Shown here: piece by piece, positions 46,153-56,404 of the stretch
Layout: the number at the start of each line of letters is the position of its first letter
How positions within the stretch are numbered: position 1 is the first letter of the stretch
Origin: Stichopus chloronotus
Lineage: Eukaryota; Echinodermata; Holothuroidea; Aspidochirotida; Stichopodidae
Direction: 5' to 3'
Assembly: GCA_021234535.1 (NCBI GenBank)
Contig: SFZH01000008.1
Span: forward strand, 186,001 to 250,000
Length of the DNA stretch: 64,000 nucleotides
Program-made: the position numbers and the translations under genes
Notes under the pieces: generated by a model
The model's input: only the letters and a program-made list of their open reading frames with translations
Database searches by the model: none
What the model was told of the DNA's origin: nothing

Positions 46153-46998
46153 GTGGCCTCTGTCAGGTTGTCCCTCCAAGCAGCAGGCTTTTCAGCGAAG
46201 GCTGCAAACATTGCCGCGGCAGCCAGACGTCCCGCGATGATTCGCACTTATGATTCGCATTTGGAACGCTACTACAAATGGGCGGCTGAGCATTCTCTCA
46301 ATCCCATGGAGATGTCCGCCCCAGATCTGGCCAGCTTCTTCTACGCCCTCTTCGGAGAGGGACAGCAGGTCAGTACGATCAGGAACTACCGGTCGGCTGT
46401 GACGGCGGTCCACCGAGGGTTCCCAGACGGGTCCACGATAGGTACCAGCGTGGTGCTGCGCTAACTCCTGCGGGGCATGTTCCACCGACCCCCCCCTTCG
46501 CGACGTTTGCCACCGTCCTGGTCTATCAACGCGGTTCTTGATAAACTTGCCAGGCCTCCGTTCAATCCGCTCCGCAATGCACCGCTGGACCTCTTGACTC
46601 TTAAGACTCTGTTTCTCATGGCCGCAGCCTCGCCCCGGCGCTGAACCTCGCTCCACGCACTCACGCCTCAAACAGGTTTTATTCGCTTCGACCCTGCTGG
46701 GGTCCGCCTTCCAGACCCGCGGTTCCTGGCTAAGAATCAGTCGCTTTCCTTTACCGCGCGGGAGATCAAGCTACCGAAGCTTAGCGCTACCTCTTCGGTC
46801 GCGAAGGATAGATTGCGCTGCCAGGTCCGTACCCTCAAATGGTACATTGAGTGCACTAAGAACATTCGCACGTCGGACAGGCTATGCATACTCCCGCGGT
46901 GCCCATTCACGCCGGCCTCCAAAGAGACCCTCTCCCGCTGGATCGTTCCTTGATCCAGCCTCACGCCATCACATCGGAGCGCATCGGGGCACACGACC
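46153..46998 (+). pseudogene. DIRS-C tyrosine recombinase, C-terminally truncated
   Basis: 46153-46464 is open with the core-binding part (TYDSHLERYYKWAAEHSLNP, QQVSTIRNYRSAVTAVHRGF) and stops at 46462. The next part (SINAVLDKLARPPFNPLRNA, TLKTLFLMAAASPRR) reaches the first Arg block before a TGA. Then come AKNQSLSFTAREIKLP, RTLKWYIECTKNIRTSDRL and FTPASKETLSRWI, and after a frame change GAHDLR. The Trp and Tyr blocks that should follow are absent. Confidence 0.82.
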
Positions 46999-46999
46999 T

Positions 47000-47671
47000 A
47001 CGCTGACAACCGTTTCACCCCCACGTGACCGCGGCGAACCCCCCTCTGAAGGGGAAAATGACGAGCCTCTCCGGGGTACGGATATCTCCACGGATGCCTT
47101 CAAAAGTGCGGCTACCGTCCTTAGACGAACGTTGGGGTACGCGCCGGATCCGGCCGCGGCAGAGGCCTCGGCGTCTCGGCTAACGTTAAACGCGGCATCC
47201 GCCGCCCTGCGCGCGTCCATCCCGGTGGACGCGGAATGCGCCCAGCGTTTTCAGTCCCTTGCCTCGGCTCGGCAATGGTAGGCTTTTCAACAGGACGTCG
47301 CTCACGAGTGCTTTCCACGTCGAAGTGGCAGACTGGGTAAACCTCTTCTTCGCGCTGCACATCCCCGCACGGGGTCGGGAGCGACTGCACACGGCCGGAA
47401 CTCTCGATGCGTGCGACAGGTTTCGCGATAGAATTCATGCCGCCTCGAGACTAGTATGTACGACGTTGATAGGGCTTCACGGGCCAGGATGAAGTACGCT
47501 TCGGCCCTCCTGCTCTTCGCGGAGCTCCTTAATCGCTCCTTCACGCAAGCCCAGACAGCGGGCATCTCCCAGGCAGGTACCGGCGCGGTGATCGCGTTAT
47601 TGGGTCCGGTAGCCTGTAGCGTACTCGACCAGTTCGCCCGTATTTTGCCTCCTCGCTTCAGGTCTTGGTAG
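47000..47671 (+). pseudogene. DIRS-C gag piece
   Basis: The first part has DISTDAFKSAATVLRRTLG and IPVDAECAQRFQSLASARQW, stopped at 47281. After a frame change comes YDVDRASRARMKYASALLLF and GAVIALLGPVACSVLDQFAR, similar to the end of the DIRS-B gag (36200-36400). In a normal DIRS gag is the first gene, so its place after the recombinase is anomalous. Confidence 0.75.
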
Positions 47672-48154
47672 TCTGTGGCCCATCTTCGGGGAACATAGCC
47701 TGTTCCAACGCCGATGGTCGGTCTTCGTCTACTTGGAGTTAGGTAAGCACTGCTGGGGGGTTCATTCCTTCCCTCTCCACTACCGACCGGCACTTCACTG
47801 TCATCCCAGGCTCTGTTGGCCTGGGAATTCTGGAAGGGCGGTGGCCAGATACACACATGCACACACACACAAAATTGCCAGATGCTAGACCATGGTCAAT
47901 ACAGTAACGCATAGGTTATATGAGGTGAGTACGTCACTAGCGAATTCCCAAACCAGTAAGTTTTGGGGATTCCTTGGAAGTTCGCTCTGTAATGTAGAGC
48001 AAGCTCTGCGTAACATGAAACATCAACTGAAGCCTGCCGCTCGTGTTGTACCGTACATCTACCTGTGCACGACCTGCAGCCCGCCAAATGGTTCCAATAA
48101 ATGAAACAGCACTTCTGATTTCATTGGCTCAAGTACTTATGATGTCATAAAAAG

Positions 48155-48400
48155 TAAACAACGCCATCGAAAAGAAGACAACAAACTCAAAATAGGCAAC
48201 AGCATCAAAGGAAGCAACAGCATCGAAGAACACATTAACTCAAAGTAGACAACGGCATCAGAGGAAACAACGGCAGAAGTGAAGACTACAAACTCAAAGG
48301 AGACAACAGCATCGAAGGAAACAACGGTATTAAAGTAAACAATGGCATTAAAGTAAACAACATCACATAAAGGAAGCAACATCAAAGTAAACAACGGAAT
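48155..48400. repeat. ~18 bp degenerate minisatellite (AAACAACGGCATCAAAG)
   Basis: Successive variants such as GGAAACAACGG(C/T)AT(C/T)AAAG and AGACAACAGCATCGAAGG run for about 245 bp. The - strand open frame over it is a by-product. Confidence 0.75.
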
Positions 48401-48640
48401 GTATTGCCCGTTTGGCATTTCATACCTGGCAGTCATTTGGCATGTATGCCATACCATACACAGATGGTGGCTCATATGCCACTGATATATGCCAGTGGTT
48501 TTTGCATGCCACATGCATGCATGATGTGTGCCAGATGAGCATCAATGAGTGCAGCATGCATGCCTGATGTGAGCCAATGCTCTGGCAGTCAATTGGAATG
48601 CATGTTGCATGTTTCCTGCACACAAGCATTTCTATAAGGG
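48401..48640. repeat. TGCCA/GCATG-rich palindromic simple sequence
   Basis: Many overlapping GCATGC, TGGCAT and ATGCCA words (CCACATGCATGCATGATG, CAGCATGCATGCCTGATG). No coding meaning is seen. Confidence 0.5.
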
Positions 48641-48871
48641 ATACACTTCATTGTTCTACCATGAGGCTGCCCTTGAAAGGGACTTTGCAAAACCCTCATA
48701 GACAGGTTTTGTTACCTTAGATCAGTATGCTACAGCATTTTATACCAATCAGTTCTTTTTTTATGGAATTGAAAAGGAATTATTGGGAATATGAAGTTGA
48801 AAACAGAATTTCTTCCTTTCAGAAAATCAACAATCCCAGCATCAATTAAAAGAGCTGATGGTGCCTTTTTT

Positions 48872-50266
48872 GTTCCTTGCGTCAGCGAGGAAACCTATGC
48901 AGTCAGGTTGTCGTGTGTGTGTGTGTGTATGTGAGTGTGTGTGTGTGCATCTGTGACACTTGCATAGGTACACTCTAACTCAATAGGGGAAAGTCAGATG
49001 AAAGACTTGGTAAAACTTGGTATGTAGGTTTGCCATATTGAGAAGGTGTGCCCTATTGTTTTGGGGGGTCAAAGGTCATCTGGGGGAACTGGGGGCAAAA
49101 GTCTGTTTTGCTTGGGTATGCTGTAACTCAATAGGGGAATGTCAGATGAAAGTCAAACTTGGTATATAGGTTTGCCATATTGAGAAGGTGTGACCTATTG
49201 TTTTGGGGGGTCAAAGGTCATCTGGGGGAACTGGGGGCAAAAGTCTGTTTTGCTTGGGTATGCTGTAACTCAATAGGAGAATGTCAGATGAAAGTCAAAC
49301 TTGGTATGTAGGTTTGCCATATTGAGAAGGTGTGCCCTATTGTTTGTGGTGGAAGGTCAAAGGTCATCTGGGGGAACTGGGGGCAAAAGTCTGAAACCTT
49401 GTTATGCTATGGATGCTCATATGTTCCATCTGTCCCCCTCCAGTGCATCATAGAAGTACTGCTTGAGTCTGCAGTTTCTTGATCAAATGTAAAAGCAGCA
49501 GTGCTAGCTGTTTGCAGTAGTGTAGGTGGTCACACCAGACAAGTTTTGGCTGGATCAGTTTACCTCCTTGTGCCTGAGTGCTAATGTGTGCATTCATGTG
49601 TCTTTTCAATTAGTTAAGTGGGCAGGTTACAATGAAAGAAAGTAAGTCAGTTGGTGTTCTTACCAGTTTAAACTAGACCCTGGGAGTTCCCTCCAGGGTA
49701 TGCTATCAGTTTGGTGTACTTTCAAGGGGCATAGATGTGATAAGTCTTATTGCAATTTGCAGAGCCCCTACTTGAAATGAGAGATTCACAGCTGTTTGTG
49801 TTTTGTAAAATGAATGGGATATTGCTGTATATTGCAGAAATCAACATCTTCAATTCATTGCATTAATTGAAATGGCCTTTTTTGATATTTATGAACTCCG
49901 GCATATCGTTTTACAGTATGTATATTTCAAGTACAAGGAACCATAGTGCCCATAGGCTTTTGCGAAATCATGCAAAATACTTCTTCTCTTACAGATTGTA
50001 TGTAACACTGTTGATGATTGGTCACGTTAGTGCTATGGAAGTGGTTCCATATTGGTGCATGTTTATCATGTTTGGGGTCCAATGTCTGAAATGGGCCATT
50101 TTATAAAAGCATGAAATGTTTCTGTCTCTACAGATTTTATGTTACAGTGAGGGTTCATGGTCAGAAATGGGCCATATGTGCTGTTGTACAAAATTATGCA
50201 ATATGGTCCCGTTTACTTCATAATACTCTCCATCCTTGCAAGGAACCACAGTGTCCTTGGGCTCTT
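48872..50266 (+). mobile_element. Hairpin-ended tandem-repeat element, family B, copy B1
   Basis: The 5' end is GTTCCTTGCGTCAGCGAGGA, then a GT tract (48912-48950), then three units of ~125 bp (TTGCCATATTGAGAAGGTGT, GGTCAAAGGTCATCTGGGGG, AACTGGGGGCAAAAGTCTG). About 850 bp of unique-looking filler follows, including GCACTGCTTGAGTCTGCAG-like text. It ends GCAAGGAACCACAGTGTCCT followed by TGGGCTCTT. Copy B2 has the same start, filler and end. No gene. A diverged sister of family A: same plan and similar 5' hairpin, different 3' end. Confidence 0.78.
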
Positions 50267-50269
50267 GTT

Positions 50270-51792
50270 GATTCCTTTGCTGAAGGCAGGCAAGGAATCC
50301 ATGGGATGGTGATGTCGTGTGTGTGTGTGCGTATGTGCGTGTGTATGTGACGCCTTGTTTGTAAACACGGTATCTCAAGAAGTGTAACCATGACTGATCT
50401 CATACTTGGTGTGTGGGTTGGCCATACTGAGTAGATGATCCCTATTGTTTTTGGTGGAGGTCAAACATCATTTGAGGTCACCAGAGGTCAAAATGCGAAA
50501 ACGTTGTAAACATGATATTTCAAGAATGATAACTGTGACTGATGTCATACTTAGTGTATGGGTTGGTCATATTAAGTAGATGATCCTTATTGTTTTTGGT
50601 GTAGGTCGAAGGTCATTTGAGGTCACCAGAGATGAAACTGTGAAAACATTGTAAACACGATATCTCCAGAAGAGTAACTGTGACTGATGTCATACTTGGT
50701 GTGTGGGTTGGTCACACTGAGTAGATGATCCTTATTGTTTTTGGTTGAGGTCAAATGTCATTTGAGGTCACCAGAGGTCAAAATGCAAAAACCTTGTAAA
50801 CACGATACCTCAAGAACGGTAACTGTGACTGATGTCATACGTGGTGTATGGGTTGGACATATTAAGAAGATGCTTGTCGTTAAGAAGATCCCTATCGTTT
50901 TTGGTCGAGGTAAGAGGTCATTTGAGGTCACCAGAGATGAAACTGAAAACCTTGTAAACACGGTATCTCAAAAACGGTAACTGTGACTGATGTCATATGT
51001 AGTGTGTGGGTTGGTCATATTGAGTAGATGATCTCTATTGTGTTTGGTCATGGTCAAATGTCATTTGAGGTTACCAGAGGTCAAACTGTAAAATCCTTGT
51101 AAACACAGTATCTCCAGAAGGGTAACTGTGACTGATGTCATACTTAATGTGTGGGTTGGTCATATTGAGTAGATGATTCCTATTGTTTTTTATTGAGGTC
51201 AAAGGTCATTGGAGGTCACCCGATGTTTAACTGTTAAAACCTTGTAAAGACAATATCTCCAGAAGGGTAACTGTGACTGATGTCATACTTGGTGTGCAGG
51301 TTGTTCATATGGAGTAGATGATCTCTATTGTTTTTGGTTGAGGTCAAAGGTCACTTGAGGTCACCAGAGATCAAACTGTAAACACAATATCTCTAGGAAT
51401 TTACCCTTGACTGATGTCATACTTGATGTATGGATTGTATATACTGAGTAGAAGAATCCTTTTGTTTTTGGTGAAGGTCAAAGGTCATTTGAGGTCACCT
51501 GAGGTCAAACTGAAAACCTTGTAAACACATTGTCTCCAGAAGGGTGATGATGACTGATGTCATACTTGATATGTGGGTTGGCCATACTGGGTAGGTGATC
51601 CCTATTGCTTTTGGTGAAAGTCAAATGTTATTTGAGGACACCAAAAATAGTTCATTTGGGGTTAAAAGGCTCATTAATGTGGTGTTTCAAGCGCAATAAT
51701 TGTAGTTGATCTCATACTTGTCATGTGGGTAGTTCATGTTTGATATAATATAACCATGTTGCAAGGAATCACAAAGCCTTTTGGCTTTCTGG
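50270..51792 (+). mobile_element. Hairpin-ended tandem-repeat element (family A), copy A5
   Basis: It begins GATTCCTTTGCTGAAGGCAG only three bases after the end of B1. A GT tract follows (50318-50346), then about nine units of ~130 bp, each with TAACTGTGACTGATGTCATA, TAGATGATCC and AGGTCA clusters. At 51475-51507 four AGGTCA half-sites lie in a row spaced 1, 4 and 4 bases. It ends CAAAGCCTTTTGGCTTTCTGG. This is the fullest copy of family A in the window. Confidence 0.85.
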
Positions 51793-51794
51793 TT

Positions 51795-52413
51795 AATTCC
51801 TTGCCAAAGGCAGACAAGGAATCTATGCGGTCATGATGGTGTGTGTGTACGTGATGCCTTGTCCTATAAACATGGTATCGACGGGAAAGGTACTGGAATT
51901 TCAAAGTTGATTTGGTTGTTGTCCATTTTAAGTAAATGATGCTGTTGTTTTTCATGGAGGTCAAGGGTCATTTAAGGTCAACTGAAGTTATCATCTGAAA
52001 ATCTATGAAGGAAGATATCTCAGCAACTGAATATTGTTGGAGCTTTAAATGGTTAACATACTAGGTAACTCTTAAGGATCTTTGCCATTTTTTTATGGTG
52101 ATCGAAGGTCATGTGTGGTACATGGAGGTCATAGTTTGAAAACCTTTCAGACAGGGTATCTCAGTAAGGGAATTGAATGTTGCTGAATCTTCAAGCTGTT
52201 AATATTGGTAGACCTTGATGAGCAGATGAGCCAGTGCCATTTCTTATGGACCAAGATTGAAGGTCATTTTGAAGTCAGTCAAGATTATAGTTTATAAACT
52301 TGTAGACATGGTATCCCACAAAAAGTAAGGTGTTTGAACTTCAAAACTGGTATGTATTGTCCTTTGTTTCCTATGAATATTGGCAAGGAATCTCAAAATC
52401 ATTCGACTACTGG
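51795..52413 (+). mobile_element. Hairpin-ended tandem-repeat element (family A-like), copy A6
   Basis: The 5' hairpin AATTCCTTGCCAAAGGCAGA starts two bases after the CTGG of A5. A short GT tract and diverged units (AAAGTTGATTTGGTTGT, GGAGGTCAAGGGTCATTTAA) follow. The 3' end GGCAAGGAATCTCAAAATCA, then TTCGACTACTGG before TT, is a mutated form of the family A terminus. Units resemble those at 30285-30870. Confidence 0.68.
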
Positions 52414-52946
52414 TTTATTTACATGGATTACATCAAGGCAATCAAGGCAATAATTATGTGGTAGGCTGCATCGCCTAAATGTAAGAACAAGCATGCCACC
52501 ACGCTTTTTGGTTCCTTGCGTCAGCAAAGGAACCTATGCAGTCAGGTTGGCGTGTGTGTGTGCGTGCGTGTGTGTGCATCTGTGACACTTGCTTAGGTAC
52601 GCTCTTACTCAATAGGGGAAAATCAGATGAAAGTCAAACTTGGTATGTAGGTTTGCCATATTGAGAAGGTGTCCCCTATTGTTTTGGTGGAGGTCAAAGG
52701 TCATGTGGGGGAACTGGGGGCCAAAGTCTGTTTTGCTTGGGTACGCTGTATCTCAATAGGGGAAAGTCAGATGAAAGTCAAACTTGGTACAGTACAGCTC
52801 AGAATAAAACGGACGTTAGTAGCGTTAAACGTTAGAAATTTTGCGTTAGAAAATAAAATTCCTTCTGATACGAGTCTAACGTTAGTAACGATCACGATAG
52901 TTTCGTTACTATCGTTAGAGGGTTGCTCTACTGCTAGTAACTGCTA

Positions 52947-54915
52947 CAATCTTGGACAAAATTGTTGGGACACTTTGTCGTATGTTGCAAATATAATACT
53001 GAATTTTAGGTGACAGGATAACATGAAACCCCGCGCCCCTTTCCAATGTTGCGCTATAGAAGTGAATGTACCCTTTGAACAGCAATCCTACAGCCAACAT
53101 TGAACGGGGGCGCGGGGTGTCCCAAGGTTTTTTGTCCAAGATTGTCTGAGTTTTTTGGGAGCAATTTTGGAGCGAAATTTCGAAAGAAAATTGAACATTT
53201 TTGGACAAGGTGCATTATAAAAAAATAGTCATCGGGGCCTATGGGTCTTGGGATTTTCACATGAAAGTATTCTGAATTTCGACTATGAACGAAACAAGTT
53301 TAATCTTAATTTGGGGTTTATTTGTACATATTTTTGTTGAAAAGTAGTGATCATAAATGAACAGATTGTTTCATGGTATTGTATATGCGGACAGAATTAG
53401 TTGCGATTAGAAATAACATTTATGGGGAGCTGTTGCATTGCGTTGCAACAGGAATGTTACTGCAATTGTCGAATGCTGGTAGGAATCCCAGTTATAATGT
53501 ATTCTGAAGTAGCCCCACGTTCTACCAAAATGCGTTAAAGTCAGAAGTGTAGATTCAGCTTAATATTAAAATAATGGTAGAACGTTAGTAAAGGCTGGTT
53601 TTTTTACATTTTGGGCCGCTAAATCAAGAGTTGTGACTGCAATTTTTACATTGCATGCAGCTGGTAACGTAAGTAATTTCCAGACTTGTAATCTACGCAA
53701 TTTTCCCACGGGTTGCTTAAATTTTCCTGTCAAAACATTTGGTAGAACGTGGGTTTCCTGAACCTATACTGTCGGACTCTGTTGTTAGGAATAAGTCAGC
53801 TTGGATGGGGAGGCCGGGGTTCGATTCACGGTATGACCATAGTGTTTTTCACTGCTCAACTATCCACTTATAAAATAAAATCTCTGTCAACTTCTCATTT
53901 TTCATTCATTCATATATACGTAAGATAATATATATATGCATATTGATATAATGATACAGCTCTAACAACAAATATGTACTATGAAGTACGTTGAAACTTC
54001 TTAAAATGACTTACATATTACAGTGCACCATGTATGGTACAATGGAATGGGTGCCACAATGTCACTGTTAGGTGAATATGAGCAAACGTCACATTTATTA
54101 AATTTGCATTTTAGGGGTTTATTTTGTATAATGATAGTACACTTTTTTACCCAGATTAACCTCCAAGTCAGTCCTTATAATCATTAAGCGTAGTTACTTT
54201 AATACCAGACACTGTGAACAATTTGAATAAATAACACATTTACATCGATCTTCTTCAACGGACCACTAACATGTTAGTTTTTTGGGTGGGGTTTGTTTTT
54301 GTTTTTGTTTTTGTTTGTTTTTTCTCTTCGGTACCTGTCTCATTATCAGAAGTTTGAGCCGAAAGTACGTCATTTGTATCATACAAAATGTTTTAAAGTA
54401 GTTTCCTGGTCGACAAGATGCATTGGAGTTATGATGGTACCTCCCAAATGACTGCATTTTATTTAGCGCATTAAGAGCAAATACATGGATTTGACTGACT
54501 TATTTCTTCCTTTCCTCCGTAATAACATTGACAACATTCACACAATAATATTATTACAGTAAACCAACTTCACTATAGGCCCCAAACATGCCGAACATGC
54601 ACTCCTGATGTTTCTTGTTGCAAGGAATATTACCCCCCATTTTACCTTTTAACTTGTTTCAAATTGATGATTTTTCCTGTGCCCCGCGCATGCTTCTAAC
54701 CCCTCGAAATTCTCAGACAATCTTGGACAAAATTGTTGGGACACTTTGTCGTATGTTGCAAATATAATACTGAATTTTAGGTGACAGGATAACATGAAAC
54801 CCCGCGCCCCTTTCCAATGTTGCGCTATAGAAGTGAATGTACCCTTTGAACAGCAATCCTACAGCCAACATTGAACCGGGGCGCGGGGTGTCCAAAGGTT
54901 TTTTGTCCAAGATTG
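52947..54915. mobile_element. Composite element bordered by two direct ~198 bp inverted-repeat modules
   Basis: 52947-53144 and 54717-54915 are nearly identical, in the same orientation, and each has its own terminal inverted repeat (CAATCTTGGACAAAA and TTTTGTCCAAGATTG). The whole 1.97 kb is flanked by TA (52945-52946 and 54916-54917); copy 1 of the host element shows the empty site GCTAGGATCG at 5091. So the two modules and the 1.57 kb between moved as one unit. The interior (53145-54716) has no coding capacity and recurs in reverse at 41768-42285. Confidence 0.85.
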
Positions 54916-56404
54916 TAGGATCGTTAATTGCAGTAAACTTCTGCTCTTCCTAACGCTGGTAGCGTTAACTGCGTTACACCGACTTAAATTTTGTAACGTC
55001 GACGTAAGCTTTGGTTTGTACACTTGATAGCGCCTGCAGTGTCTTCGTGCCGAGAGCTTGCATTCTACGATGTGATGGTTTACGGCCATCATTTTGCACG
55101 CACGTGTCCAAAGGTGTAACAGGTGAAAATCTTTCTTTTTCAATTGGTCAGCGGTCAGTAAACGTCTTTCTACAGAAGCTGCCCGTTGTCACTGAATTAG
55201 TGCATAGTGTAAAACCTAATACAAATTTAATCAAATCCTCTCATATTGAAGAATTTTGAAATACCAACGTAATTTTGCGTACTAGGGATGGGCTATTTAA
55301 CAGAAATAGATGTTAAAAATTTCGTGATTGGATCGACGTTAACCAGCCAATCAGAGCTCGCGACACGCTCAATGCAATTTTTGTGTGTAGAAATTCTCAC
55401 ACACACTTAAGTCAATGGACTTCCCCCATTGAGTTTGTGTTATGATCACGCAAGTATCAGTTGAACGTTGGTACGGCAGCGAAGCAACGATGTTTGGATG
55501 AAAATATTTTATACTACAGATTTTTTAAATAAAGTTGATGGCCCGTGTATTTTGTCTTCCTATGAATAAGGTTCTTTGCAGGTCTACATAAGAGTGTCAT
55601 GAAAATATATCATGTGAGCCTCTTTGTTTTCACTGGCTCTGAGGTCAAATACCGTACTAGTGTTCTGTTACTACTGTAGTTCATGTTAAAATTAAGACAA
55701 TCTGGCAAATACAAGGAGCATTTTTTGAACTGATGAAAAGGGAGGTGTACAAGAGTTGGGGGAAGGTAGAGGTGAGAAGATTCACCGAAATAAACAAGAA
55801 AAATATACCCTTTAAAAGTAGGAATATTTGGTAATATAGTCAATCCAGCTATGGCACCAAATATTGCACCAATTTGCATCCAACCCCTCCCCCTGGCATG
55901 ATCAAAATTTTCCGAAGGGGAGGGGTACCACTTAGACCCTCCACCAGGTCGTCGATTTGTCTACCAGCTAAGAGACAAGTACCCGGACAAAATTTCGACC
56001 TGCTGAGAACGCTGCTTTATCCTTGCTGAATTTTTCAGTGTCTCTGTTTATCAAGGAATGCTTTAATAATTAAACTTGTCATGCCATTGAAATTATCTGT
56101 CAGCCTCTATCGTGCCATTTAGTGATTAAAACTTTGAAAATTCAAGGGAAAAATGAGAATTGGTGGGGTGGTAGTGAACATCTTTTTTATTTATGTATTG
56201 TAGAAAATCACATAACTGTCATCATTATATTTAGGTATTTTATTGATTGTGTTTCTTCCTCTATTTAATCATCAATGTAGATAAAGCTGGTATACCCACC
56301 TTGCATTACTTCCGTTAACAATGTTTTGGTTTTGTCTTCTTTGAATTATCGAAGAACCATTTTACCATATATCTCCTTCCACATCAAGAAATCAGTGAGT
56401 TTTT

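Larger units (their letters stand above)
45912..47975 (+). mobile_element. DIRS-type retrotransposon, copy C, rearranged (recombinase before gag)
   Basis: A GC-rich island, strikingly unlike the AT-rich intron around it. It begins abruptly in the linker between RNase H and recombinase (FPPFALIHTFLRRLQSTPAD, then LCWPNQPWFLRLLCDLP), goes through the recombinase to HDLR at about 46998, and then at once into a gag piece (47030-47670). The right end 47850-47975 has AATTGCCAGATGCTAGACCA, GAGGTGAGTACGTC and CCCAAACCAGTAAGTTTTGG, a terminal repeat similar to those of A and B. RT, RNase H and the recombinase C-terminus are missing. Confidence 0.78.
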
